Source: Mesostigma viride
Taxonomy: Eukaryota > Streptophyta > Mesostigmatophyceae > Mesostigmatales > Mesostigmataceae
Length of the DNA stretch: 64,000 nt
Direction of reading: 5' to 3'
NCBI GenBank assembly: GCA_009746045.1
Contig: RPFO01000448.1
Span: 4,592,391-4,656,390, forward strand
In this document: positions 33,376-44,824 of the stretch, piece by piece
Layout of the letters: each line of letters starts with the position of its first letter
How positions within the stretch are numbered: position 1 is the stretch's first letter
Made by a program: the position numbers and the translations under genes
Notes under the pieces: model-generated
Told to the model about the DNA's origin: nothing
Seen by the model: the letters and a program-made list of their open reading frames with translations, nothing else
The model's database searches: none

Positions 33376-35850
33376 TCCACCCACCCACCCACCCACCCAC
33401 CCACCCCGGCACCCACCCACCACCCACCCACCCACCCACCCACCCACCCACCCACCCACCCACCCACCCACCCACCCACCCACCCACCCACCCACCCACC
33501 ACACCCACCCACCCACCCACCCACCCACCCACCCACCCACCCACCCACCCACCACCCACCCACCCACCCACCCACCCACCCACCCACCCACCCACCCACC
33601 CACCCACCCACCCACCCACCCACCCACCCACCCACCCACCCACCCACCCACCCACCCACCCACCCACCCCGGCACCCACCCACCCACCCACCCACCCACC
33701 CACCCACCCCGGCACCCACCCACCCACCCACCCACCCACCCACCCACCCACCCACCCACCCACCCACCCACCCACCCACCCACCCACCCACCCACCCACC
33801 CACCCACCCACCCACCCACCACCCACCCACCCACCCACCCACCCACCCACCCACCCACCCACCCACCCACCCACCCACCCACCCACCCACCCACCCACCA
33901 CCACCCACCACCCACCCACCCACCCACCCACCCACCCACCCACCCACCCACCCACCCACCCACCCACCCACCCACCCACCCACCCACCCACCCCACCCAC
34001 CCACCCACCCACCCACCCACCCACCCACCCACCCACCCACCCACCCACCCACCCACCGGCCCACCCACCGGCCCACCCACCCACCCACCCACCGGCCCAC
34101 CCACCCACCCACCCACCCACCGGCCCACCCACCCACCCACCCACCGGCCCACCCACCCACCCACCCACCCACCCACCCACCCACCCACCCACCCACCCAC
34201 CCACCCACCCACCCACCCACCCACCCACCCACCCACCCACCCACCACCCACCCACCCACCCACCCACCCACCCACCCACCCACCCACCCACCCACCCACC
34301 CACCCACCCACCCCCACCCACCCACCCACCCACCACCCACCCACCCACCCACCCACCCACCCACCCACCCACCCACCCACCCACCCACCCACCCACCCAC
34401 CCACCCACCCACCCACCCACCACCCACCCACCCACCCACCCACCCACCCACCCACCCACCCACCACCCACCCACCCACCCACCCACCCACCCACCCACCA
34501 CCCACCCACCCACCCACCCACCCACCCCCCACCCACCCACCCACCCACCCACCCACCCACCCACCCACCCACCCACCCACCCACCCACCCACCCACCCAC
34601 CCACCCACCCACCCACCCACCCACCCACCCACCCACCCACCCACCACCCACCCACCCACCCACCCACCCACCCACCCACCCACCCACCCACCCACCCACC
34701 CACCACCCACCCACCCACCCACCCACCCACCCACCCACCCACCCACCCACCCACCCACCCACCCACCCACCCACCCACCCACCCACCCACCCACCCACCC
34801 ACCCGGCCACCCACCCACCCACCCACCCACCCACCCACCCACCCACCCACCCACCCACCCACCGGCCCACCGGCCACCCACCCACCCACCGGCCCACCCA
34901 CCGGCCCACCCACCCACCCACCCAGTCACCCACCCACCCACCCACCCACCCACCCACCCACCCACCCACCGGCCCACCCACCCACCCACCCACCGGCCCA
35001 CCCACCGGCCCACCCACCCACCCACCCACCCACCCACCCACCCACCCACCCACCGGCCCACCCACCCACCCACCCACCGGCCCACCCACCCACCCACCCA
35101 CCCACCCACCCACCCACCCACCGGCCCACCCACCCACCCAACCACCCAACCACCCACCTGGCCACCCACCCACCCACCCACCCACCCACCCACCCACCCA
35201 CCCACCCACCCACCCACCCACCCACCCACCCGGCCACCCACCCACCCACCCACCCACCCACCCACCCACCCACCCACCCACCCACCCACCCACCCACCCA
35301 CCCACCCACCCACCCACCCACCCACCCACCCACCCACCCACCCACCCACCCACCCACCCACCCACCCACCCACCCACCCACCCACCCACCCACCCACCGG
35401 CCCACCCACCCACCCACCCACCGGCCCACCCACCCACCCACCCACCCACCCACCCACCCACCCACCGGCCCACCCACCCACCCAACCACCCAACCACCCA
35501 CCTGGCCACCCACCCACCCACCCACCCACCCACCCACCCACCCACCCACCCACCCACCCACCCACCCACCCACCCGGCCACCCACCCACCCACCCACCCA
35601 CCCACCCACCCACCCACCCACCCACCCACCCACCCACCCACCCACCCACCCACCCACCCACCCACCCACCCACCCACCCACCCACCCACCCACCCACCAC
35701 CCACCCACCCACCCACCCACCCACCCACCCACCCACCCACCCACCCACCCACCCACCCACCCACCCACCCACCCACCCACCCACCCACCCACCCACCCAC
35801 CCACCCACCCACCCACCCACCCACCCACCCACCCACCCACCCACCCACCC
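33376..35850. repeat. 2.5-kb (CCCA)n / (TGGG)n array
   Basis: An almost pure tetranucleotide array of about 600 units, broken by CCGG, AACC, single-base slips and CACCTGGCC. Because 4 and 3 share no factor, the minus strand reads WVGG in all three frames without stops, giving false ORFs of over 800 codons. Markers at 35,053, 35,077, 35,121, 35,140 and 35,231 recur at exactly +344 bases, so at least 180 bases were duplicated inside the array. Confidence 0.95.
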
Positions 35851-35883
35851 ATGCTTAATGTTTGCCACGCTTGGCCACCTAGC

Positions 35884-36302
35884 TAGTCACGTGCACCGCT
35901 AACCCACGGCACACAACGTACCAGCCCTAGCCATAGCTTAGCCCTTGTACTGCCGTTAATTAATTGATTAAACACGTGCTCCCGTTGGGGAGTCACGGAG
36001 CACCGAAGTGCTTTTAATCCCTGTGTGTGCACATAGTTCAAGAGAAGGGGCAGAGACCCCTGGGCAGTCTCCTTCATGCCTAAGGCATGCCACAGCTGCA
36101 TTCGGGCACGGTAGCTAAACGGATCGACACGCTAACGATCCGGCAATCTGTGTGTGCAATAAGACCCATGTGAGCATGGCATATAACAAGGAGCGTGGGC
36201 AAGTAATCTGTTCATAGCCAGGACGTAGCATGGCTGTACTAGGACTATTAAAGCTAAGGCTATGGCTGGTTGTGTACCGTGCGTTAGCGGTGCACGTGAC
36301 TG
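35884..36302. mobile_element. 419-bp MITE-like element with both terminal inverted repeats
   Basis: The left end is AGTCACGTGCACCGCTAACC. The right end read in reverse is AGTCACGTGCACCGCTAACG, and similarity continues inward for about 50 bases (CAGCCATAGCCTTAGC). The interior is non-coding and shared with 1,693-2,050, 33,054-33,335 and 36,990-37,232. I cannot identify a target-site duplication. It is probably a non-autonomous DNA transposon. Confidence 0.65.
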
Positions 36303-36387
36303 GGTATGTTGGCACAGCTAGGCAAACATTCTAAGCGCATGGCTGCCATATAGCGCGGCAGTGAAATGGATACAAGCTAGGGCTAGC

Positions 36388-36975
36388 TATTGCAAGCTAT
36401 TATACCCTGCTGGGGGCGTCCACATCTTGTGGTTGATCATCAGGTCCCCGCCCCTCCAGTACACCTTTGGCTTCTGGGGGTCCTGCTTATGGCGGAGGTA
36501 TTCCGGCCACAGGTCGCGTTGCTGCTGCTGCTGAGCGGGGTTCATGCAGGTCGTCGTCCAGCGTCCAGGTGAGGTCGTGCAACCTCTTGTGACGAGAGAG
36601 GAACAGCTGCTTATCCTCAGGGGAGGGGAAGGTGATCGAGCAGGACTGGCGGGGGAGCCGCCTTGTCCCGTGAGTGGGGAAGGCGGTGGCACCCTCGCAG
36701 TTCTACCTCACCTACCAGGCCCATGATCGAGGGTAAGAAGCTGGTTCTTGAGCTCGTCAGCAAGGGAGGTTGACGTCTCACCTGGCTTCCGGGGGAAGCG
36801 ACGCAGCACCACTCGGCACTCGCGGCGAGCGCGGTCGGTGACCTCCCGTTGCTGGGCCTGGCGGTGGTCCTCCAGCTCCTGGAGCTTCGTGGCGATGGCG
36901 TCACTGGTCAGGGAGGCGGTCGCTGATCGCAGCAGGTACGTCCGCGTAGGAGAGCGGCGGGAGGTCGCCAGCATC
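36388..36975 (-). pseudogene. LINE ORF1-like remnant, second copy
   Basis: Minus-strand frames give a coiled-coil-like helix (LQELEDHRQAQQREVTDRAR), VVLRRFPRKPGE, a frameshift region with DLTWTLDDDL, and finally AQQQQQRDLWPEYLRHKQ with KVYWRGGDLMINHKMW and a stop near 36,390. It is collinear with the plus-strand remnant at 4,598-5,210. At least two frameshifts separate the pieces. Confidence 0.55.
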
Positions 36976-36989
36976 CTGCCGGGGTGGCT

Positions 36990-37232
36990 GGGATGTGATG
37001 TACAGCCATGCTACGTCCTGGCTATGATCAGATTACTTGCCCACGCTCCTTGCCATGATATCAAGGAGACCTTGCTATGATATGCTCACATGGGTCTTAT
37101 TGCACCCACGTACAGCACTTGCCGGATCGTCTGTCGTGTCCGATTGCAGCTGTGGCATGCCTCTGGCATGAAGGACTGAGAAAGGGGGTCTCTGCATGCC
37201 CTTTCTTCCTGTTGTGCACATACAGGGATTAA
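36990..37232. mobile_element. Terminal-inverted-repeat family copy, split by a 5.2-kb insertion
   Basis: It follows the reverse orientation of the 35,884-36,302 element down to CACATACAGGGATTAA at 37,232. The expected continuation AAGCACTTC, GTGCTCCGTGACTCCCCAAC resumes only at about 42,440. The host copy is therefore interrupted exactly at ATTAA. Confidence 0.75.
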
Positions 37233-38759
37233 CCCGTGTTTTTTTAATTAGAACGCGATATATCGCGTTGTAAGCTTTTTTTAGAACGCGTATAGCACCT
37301 AAGGAAAATTTTTTTTCATGGTCATGTATATACTTTCCTGAAAGCCCATAAATCAAAGGATTTTTTGAGCTACTCAGACCTACAAAATGCTTATTCATTA
37401 GAGAGATACACTGGTTTGAATACAGGGGGGTCTGACCATGACCGCGATTTCTTGACCCTAGGTCACAAGTCATGTGCTTATTCACAAATGGTTCATGAAA
37501 AAAATCTGGCTTCTTGCACGAGCTATGGGCAACATATGCAGGCTCTGTGAAACAAAACTCAGGCCCATTGGGCCACTGGAGCTATTTTTCATTAGCATCA
37601 CAATTACAACGCAGTACAACGCAGTGGGAAACATGAGAGCCCTTGACAACATTACGCAACGACCCGAGCCCCATAAACGGGGCCATAGTGAGCTTGGAGG
37701 GTCAAAACGTTGAACATAGGCGTTGTATAAGTTATACAGCATCAAACATGCATCAAACATCATGACTGGATGACCTAATATGACTGAATCAGGCAGCCAT
37801 AGCCAAAGCATCATCCACTCTCACAACGTGTTGAGCACATGCCTCGTGGGAATGGAGGTGCTGGGTTTTCATTCCATAACGCGTGCAATACTGAAAGAAA
37901 GAGGCACGTGTAATGCAAGGCTTGGATAGGTTGAGTGATCCATGAGCTTACATGCAGGCAAAGATGACGCTGGAATGCATGCTAGCAAATGGTGGCAAGA
38001 TGCTAAAAACACATGATTATACACCATGATTATGGGCACCCAGCTGATCTTCTTGCACAATCAACGCAGTATAAACCATCAACATCCAATCCTCACGATA
38101 TATGCACGGCTTGACGACGTATACAGCACCTAAATACTGCACAACTGCAACCTGCTATGGCTGACATGCAAGCAACGTCGAGTAGGATGGCGGTCTTAGA
38201 GAGGCTGGGCAGAGGTCGGTAGAAATAAGTGGAAAACTGGCAGAAACTAGGTAGAAACACGATATACTTACGCCTGCAAGCACTATTGAGCCGGTGGCAG
38301 AGGCCATTTCCAGGAAAATACAGCATACCGTAGCAATAGCCACGGTCACGCCTTACGCTATTTGCATGCACCATCATGCCCGGAGCTACCCATTAAAAGT
38401 CTGCACAAATCTCGGTTTAGCCGAGAGTCCGGGCGTCACAACACCTTGAAATGGCCTTTTTTTTACATAAATTATGGCCCATGGCAAGTTTATTGTCAGA
38501 TTGACCTAGGATTGGATCTCACCACTCCCCGGGATGTGTCTGGCTAGTGGTGGAGTAGTTGAGTCAAAATGTTAAGTTTACATGGTACTCCCTGCTTAAG
38601 TTAACTCCAGATCCAAGGCCAAAACTGGCCACCTAAACCACTTGCACTTGCATAGAAACAATAGTTGACATCAGATTATGCTGTAACTTTGCAGTGGTGA
38701 TGAATAATAGTTGTTCTGACCTTGTACAAAGTTCTACGCCATTTGGAGCCCTAGTTGGT

Positions 38760-38961
38760 GACAAATGCTAGCAAACTTTTGCTAGCATTTGTCATTAATG
38801 GCCATTTTAAATCAATATTTAACCCAAATAATGTCAGAATGCCACCAAAACTTATTGCCATCATGCCAGCACCTGACGAATGGTCTCAACAAGTCATGAG
38901 CAAAAATTCAGATCATGCAGAGCCCAAAATGGTGACATTTGCCAGCAATTGTCACCATTTT
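38760..38961. repeat. Two hairpins inside the 5.2-kb element
   Basis: GACAAATGCTAGCAAA (38,760-38,775) is followed after 2 bases by its perfect 16-base complement (38,778-38,793). AAAATGGTGACA (38,926-38,937) pairs with TGTCACCATTTT (38,950-38,961). A related TGGTGAC..TTGCTAGCA sits at 39,104. TGGTGAC starts at 38,756, 38,930 and 39,104, an even 174-base spacing. Confidence 0.8.
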
Positions 38962-39464
38962 TTGCTTTTTTACTCATAATTTTAACAACATTAACCACCA
39001 ACACACTCTCCAAGCTGGGGCACATCATTTAAATCTTTGCAGGCAACTCAAGAATGACTAGTACAAACAGTGTGAAAAAACTTGGTGCATGTGAATGCCT
39101 GAGTGGTGACCATTGCTAGCAGAATCCATCATGTAAGGTAGGCATTGCCAGTATGCCACAAAGCTGTGATGTGCAGTGCATGTCCATATGTATACCCCAT
39201 GACACCATGCCTCTAAACTACTTGGCACATTGCAAAATGGGAAGGAAAGGTGAACAATACATGCCACATCACTAACACAGCCATTTGAATGCTACCAACA
39301 CGAACCATGCATGATATACACTACGTGTAATACATGTCGAGAATATGCCGAGCGAGCATATCAAGGTGCAGTGACCCCAACGCTGGCACATGTCACCTGG
39401 CATCCACGTATGCTCACATGATATGGCATTGGCATATCCCATGTCTCCATCTCTTGCACTTTGT

Positions 39465-40690
39465 GCGCACCAAGCCACCCATGCAGTCGCCCACCCATGC
39501 AGCCACCTGGCCACCCACCCACACAACTGCTCACACACTCGCGCGCCCGTGCACCCAGACAGCCACCTGTCCTCCCACCCAGTGACCCACCCACCAAGCC
39601 AGCCGCGCACGTGCTTACCCAACTTATATAACCATGCGTGCACCTAGGCACCCAACCACCTACCAACCCACTTGGACATCCACCCACCCACCAAGGCACC
39701 TGCGCAACCCACACACCAACTAGGTAATAAGGAGGCAATTTCCCCCATCCAATGAGCCAACCACCCAACCACCCAACCACCCAACCACCCAACCACCTAA
39801 ACACCCAGCCAGCTGGCCCCATATGCACCCGTCCGGCCACCCACAGTTGACCCACCCACGCACCTACCCACTCAACCACTCACTGCCCCCACACCCTTAT
39901 ACCCAGTGACCCACCCACTGACCCACCCACACATGCATTTTCTCAGCCAGCACCCCGACACCTACCTCACCCCAAACCTGCACAGCCCTTCACCCGCGAT
40001 AGGTGAGTCGGTCCCAACCATAAACCCATCCACGCATCCATATCTGTGCGCCCACCCGTCCATCTACCCGTCCCTTCGCCCACCCACCCACATCTAGTCA
40101 TCTACACATCCACCAGCCACCAACCACCAATGGCACACCCACCAACCCACCCACACACACACATCCCTAACCAACCAACCACCAACCCACCACCCTCAAA
40201 ACCGTGCAGTTGTTTCACTCATGCATCCAACAAAACACCCACTTCAAAGTCCCCAAAGCCTATCATCACCCAGCCACCTGGCCATCTGCCAATAACCGAC
40301 CGCCCTTGCACTCATCCACCATGACCAGCCAGCCAGCCACCCACCCTCTCCAACTGCCTGTGCTCCCACCTACGCAGCCAGCCATTTACCAAGGCATCCA
40401 CCTATAAGCCAGCCACCTGCCATTGAACCCACCCACGCCTAGGCATCCCTTGAAGCATCTATAGCCCAAGCCTCCCACCCAAGGCTCTCTGGGCAATCAA
40501 ACAACCAAACAACCAATCACCCAGCTACACAACCACCTAACCACCTAACCACTCAACAACACAATCACCGAACCAACTAACTACCCAACACCCACACCAG
40601 CCAGGCATGTGCCCGCCTCGCATGCCCTCACCATTGCAACACCCCATACACGCCCCGCTCACCTAGCCAGCCACACACCCAGCCAGTCTC
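39465..40690. repeat. Degenerate CCACC/CAACC-rich array
   Basis: About 1.2 kb dominated by CCACCCACC, CAACCACC and CAGCCA words without a clean period. It looks like an old, mutated relative of the (CCCA)n array at 33.4-35.85 kb. Short Pro/Thr/His-rich frames are composition artefacts. Confidence 0.7.
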
Positions 40691-42439
40691 CTGCTCAACT
40701 CACGCATGAAGGCAACATCAGCCATGCATGGCCTCACCTTGCACCACTTGCATTGCCTGGGTAATTTGCATGAGACAGCTTCCATCTCATTGTCAGCAAC
40801 TGAAAAGGCTCTTTCTTCACAGTAATGAATAAGCAACAACGTTGGAAACGCTCTCCCACTCCTCTTTAAAACAGTCTTTAAATCAGAAAGACAAGGGCAA
40901 ATCTCTGGACAAGGTGGCAAAACCACTGCACCATGCTCTTGAGAAAGTATTAACAATCCAGCTTTCTACCCTTTCAGAAGCAGCCTTGCGTTAGCAACGA
41001 TTCTGGGCCCTCTGGCTCGCTCACCTCGCTTAATCTGCGCTTCTTTATGGCAGCCGGGATATGCGAAGCTTGAGCCGAGCGTGTCGTGGCGAGGTCGTCT
41101 GCCCGACTCATCACATCTCGCAACCGCACTGCCGACTAATAAAAACGATGCCCCCCTTTGCCTTTTGTATCTGGCATCAAAAGAACAATGAACTCGCTTG
41201 GAAAACACTGTCGCAAACAGCTTCCTACAGGCATTATAAGCAATTTTCGCAGCTTTTACCGCACTTACTGCACATCCGGAAGACCATTAGCGGCCTTAGC
41301 GCGGAACCTTGGGCACGCCATATCCTCTGGTGGCTTACTGCCGCAGGCTGGCAGTATAGGAAGGTCGGGCATAGCCTAAAGAGCTGATTATCTGACGACA
41401 AAGATATGCATTGCATGAAACAAGAAACAGACGGATTTCGCACCCCCATATTTATTCACGTCAATGCCGGACAATTAAAAGCGAAACTCAAAAAACGAAA
41501 ACACTAACGTTTTCGGGAATATTATAACGAACATGCCGAGCTATCGTGCCGGGATTTTCGTTTCCTCCCGTATCCAGGACCTTGAGACACGTACCACCGA
41601 GAAATCCGGTTTTCGCGAAAAACTGGTCCGCTGTGAAAAAAACTTTTTGTCCCGTTCAATGCCCGCGTCGCAATCACAGCGTATATAAGTCCAAAATTAT
41701 TCCATGGATTAACCGTGATGTAAGCTTCGTTTTGACACCTCGAGCGGCTGCAATGACGCAAGTTTCAGAACGCTAGCTCATGCTCGACCGCCATGGGTGT
41801 TTTCGTCGTTTTCGCCTCTCGCGTGGCGGGAAAAATCTAGATCTCGGACGAATTCCGGACAATAATTTATGTAAAAATTTGGCGGGGCTCGCGGTGTTGT
41901 GGTTCGGAATGAATAAACATGTGTTAAGAAGTCGAAACACCATGGAAATACCAAGCATGGTGCCGCAGCAGACCCGAGTCTTGACGTAATAATATGTATG
42001 CCGGTTTCCAGGGTTTCCGCATGAAAGTTGGGTGAGAAACTGGAAAAAACTACGTTTCCTTTGCCCCAGTACCTCAACAAACTCGTAGAAACCTAATTAT
42101 CAACCTTTGAACGCATCATCATGGTCGTGCTACCCAACAGCCACTGAAATTCGCGCGAAAACTGGCGAGATCTACCTGCCGCCATCGCCGTCGTCTTCAC
42201 CTTCGTCCCGCGAAAATGCCTGATTTCAGTGGTACATATTTGTTTGCAGCTGTCACAAAAAAAATACCAAAAATACCAGGATTTTTTCTTGAATTCTATG
42301 AGATGTTTCTGACCTATCTTGAAAGTTTCAGACCAAAAATCGCATGTTTAATAGGTTTGCCACGTGTCAGATTACAACGCGATACATCGCGTTCTAACCC
42401 TACAACGCGATGTATCGCGTTGTAAAAAAACATGCACGG

Positions 42440-44062
42440 ATTAAAAGCACTTCAGTACGTGCTCCGTGACTCCCCAACGGGAGCTCGAGTATACACGTGT
42501 GTAGTACTCCTACACACACAGATCTCGAATGATTTATCTAGTACAAATCCGAATGGCTTGCATCACTCCCCGGAAAGGAGAACTTTTGCGGTTGGACTGT
42601 AGGTGTCAGTTGGCGATGCCTTAGGATCAGGAGACGTCCGTCCTATAGTCAGCAAAATTAAAGTTGGTGCGAGAGGTCGATCCCCAGTTCGATTCCGGCC
42701 TGGATTCATTTGCACAGATCGCGTTTTCCGCGGACCGGCACTGAACGCAAATGGTTTTCACCTTTGCGGCGTGCCAAATCAGAAATCAGAATAATTCATT
42801 CATTAATTAAAAATTAATTAATGAATGAATTAATTCATCCATCCATCCATCCATCCATCAGGGCTAATGCTCCGTGACTCCCCAACGGGAGCACGAGTTT
42901 CATTAATTCATTCATTTCCACGATCATCCTGAACGACTCGACAAACGCAGATAAGATAACAGCAGGCTCGAGCTACCATGGTTCGGATTCTTCCAGATTT
43001 CTGGCATGCCCTGGTTGTCTCCTTGATATAATGTATATTCTGATAATGTATAGTACGTTGCCTAACAAGTGTTGTATGAATCCATCTCATGCATGCATGT
43101 AACCTTGGACATGCAGGCCGCCTGCCTAGCTGTCGGCCTGACATCGATCACGCACGTGCAAAGGTTGCATGGTGCACATGCATGCATGTATGGTGTTATG
43201 CAGCGCGCAGTGATCACTGATCAGATAACATTCACAAAGCATGCATGTTGCAATGCGATCGATTTAGAACGTGGTTGTCGCATTTGATATCATGTCATAC
43301 ATGCGAATGTTCAGCAAATAGTGAGCACTGCTGGTACACAATATGCTTGAATTTCTGTTTGAAAATGGTTAGTTCTCGACACCACTCAAAGCTGACACAG
43401 ATGAACTGCATAGATCCCCTTGCGAGAGGAGGTGGGGGTGTGGTGCCACGCATTACGGTGGGTGCCCATCGCCTGTGCTGGTATAACATTGGTTAGGTGG
43501 TGGCAAGTACCCCACGCAACTGGGCCATGAAACAAAGAGCATCAAAAAATCCTAATCGTGCAGATGCAATGCCGGAACTACTTTGTCCACAATTAAATAT
43601 TGTGGGCACAAATCAGATGTGCTTGAGAAACTACCAGCAGACTCCAGGCTACAGCTCTACATCGTGCAAAGGGGAAATGGCTGCCGAGAGCAGGATCACC
43701 ATTCAGCAACATGTCCAAGTCTCGTAGCAACGCTGCATCGCTTGGTAGCTGCAATACACTGCAGAAGCCGCAGACGATGGTCTCTTATCCACGTCAACGC
43801 GGATGGCAACGGAGCAAGCATCCAGCATGCAGATCCTGGAGGCCCTCAGTTGGTCCGCACCGAAGCCACATTCACGATGTCATCAACGCCCCATATGAAG
43901 GGATTGCCAGGCGGCCGACTGGACGATAACCTCTGGACTAGATCGATGCTCAGCATGGCGGCTTGCAGAGCAGCCGGTTCTGGGCATGAGGGGCACAGTA
44001 CCCAATCCAGGGGGCACTCCCCATTGCCAGGGTTAGGTGAGTTAAAACTAGCACTCCCTGGC
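42440..44062. other. Repeat-rich spacer 3' of the ING gene
   Basis: Holds the resumed right part of the split repeat (42,440-42,500), a second tRNA-like segment (42,612-42,710), an ATTAATGAATGAATTAATTC/ATCC microsatellite (42,795-42,860), another GTGACTCCCCAACGGGAGCAC hairpin (42,873-42,895), and a full copy of the dispersed repeat (42,925-43,028). From 43,030 to 44,062 I see no gene; the last few hundred bases should be the ING 3'UTR. Confidence 0.5.
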
Positions 44063-44824
44063 TCACCGGGCAGGCAGCAGCCCCCGCCTCTTCAGCGCCG
44101 CGCACTCGGCACAGAACCACTTCCCTTTGGTCCTGGCGAGCTCCGCCTTGGTGACGCCCACACACTCGTAATGGAACCATTCCACCTTGCAGTCCTCGTT
44201 GTCGCACGCGATCATGTCCCCGAACGAGACGCGGCTGCAAATGCAGTAGGTCGGCTCGTTGGGGTCCACCGGGGCGCTCTCGTCCACCAAGAGCCCAGGG
44301 ACTTTCTTCCGTGGACCCGATCCAGGGATGTCGCCCTCCTGGCCGGGCCTTCCAGGGTCGGACCCATTGGCAAAGGTGGACCTGTCCCGCTTGAGCTTTT
44401 TGTCAGGAATCCCGGGCAACACATCCGTGAGCATTTTTCCTTTTCCTTCAAGGCGAAGGTCTTCCTGGAAATCGGCAAGGTCTTTATCCAGTCGGGCGAT
44501 GTGCCCGTCGAGCAAATCCGTAGTCTGCACTGCTAGCTGTACTTTCTCTTGGGCGAGCTTCAAGCATGTTTTCTGGTTCCGCTCAATGTCCTCTCGCAGA
44601 GCAGCCAGCTTTTTCCCTTGCTCCTCGTCAATCGCAACGTCACCCACCTGCTGGCAAGGCATGGCAATGCATTCCTGGCAAGCCCCGGCAATTTGAACTC
44701 TCAAGGCAGCCGCGCGCTCATCCAGTTCCCTCATTGTGTTTAGCAGCCGCTGCAACTCCGAGGGCAAAGATGACACCGCTTCTACATAGTCTTCGAGATA
44801 AGTGCCGCTGCGTACGAGGGCCAT
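44063..44824 (-). CDS. ING: ING-family PHD-finger chromatin protein (253 aa, single exon)
   Basis: An intronless frame with the two hallmarks of Inhibitor-of-Growth proteins. The N-terminal helical domain (residues ~1-125) starts TYLEDYVEAVSSLPSELQRL and carries long coiled helices. The C-terminal PHD finger (~193-245) has the C4-H-C3 ligands in order: YCIC, CDNEDC, WFHYEC, WFCAEC, with the ING-type SFGDMIACDN and W-F-H around the aromatic cage. Known ING proteins read H3K4me3 and tether histone acetyltransferase or deacetylase complexes in the nucleus. The middle (~126-190) is Lys/Arg/Gly-rich, likely with a nuclear localisation signal (KKLKRDR). The start is the first Met, in good alignment with other family members. 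Length is normal for ING. Its lack of introns contrasts with most of its neighbours. Confidence 0.93.
   Translation of the reverse strand: MALVRSGTYLEDYVEAVSSLPSELQRLLNTMRELDERAAALRVQIAGACQECIAMPCQQVGDVAIDEEQGKKLAALREDIERNQKTCLKLAQEKVQLAVQTTDLLDGHIARLDKDLADFQEDLRLEGKGKMLTDVLPGIPDKKLKRDRSTFANGSDPGRPGQEGDIPGSGPRKKVPGLLVDESAPVDPNEPTYCICSRVSFGDMIACDNEDCKVEWFHYECVGVTKAELARTKGKWFCAECAALKRRGLLPAR

Larger units (their letters stand above)
37233..42439. mobile_element. 5.2-kb inserted element with imperfect terminal inverted repeats
   Basis: The left end is CCCGTG + TTTTTTTAATTAG + AACGCGATATATCGCGTT. The right end read in reverse is CCGTGCATG + TTTTTTTAC + AACGCGATACATCGCGTT. Both ends are therefore a CCGTG tip, a T run and the same near-palindrome, which is present twice at the right end (42,376 and 42,404). 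Flanking GGATTAA is present on both sides; the duplicated target is ATTAA or up to GGATTAA. The interior has no clear transposase. It holds hairpins at 38.76-38.96 kb and a decayed CCACC array at 39.5-40.7 kb. It is probably non-autonomous, or a decayed larger element. Confidence 0.65.

Noticed and set aside
33337..35868. Open frames of 843, 835 and 522 codons reading WVGG repeats
   Set aside because: They arise because a 4-base repeat without stops is open in all three frames. There is no non-repeat protein on either side.
40663..40956. hAT-type transposase end (GRAFPTLLLIHYCEERAFS) inside the 5.2-kb element
   Set aside because: Resemblance to the hAT dimerisation region is slight, no other hAT motif is visible, and the flanking direct repeat is shorter than the usual 8 bp.
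37233..42444. piggyBac insertion because of TTAA at the ends
   Set aside because: With TTAA as the target, the two tips no longer mirror each other (CCCGTG against TCCGTG). A 5-7 bp ATTAA/GGATTAA target fits better.
43583..44536. 317-codon plus frame
   Set aside because: It is mostly the antisense of the ING gene, whose PHD ligands are intact on the minus strand.
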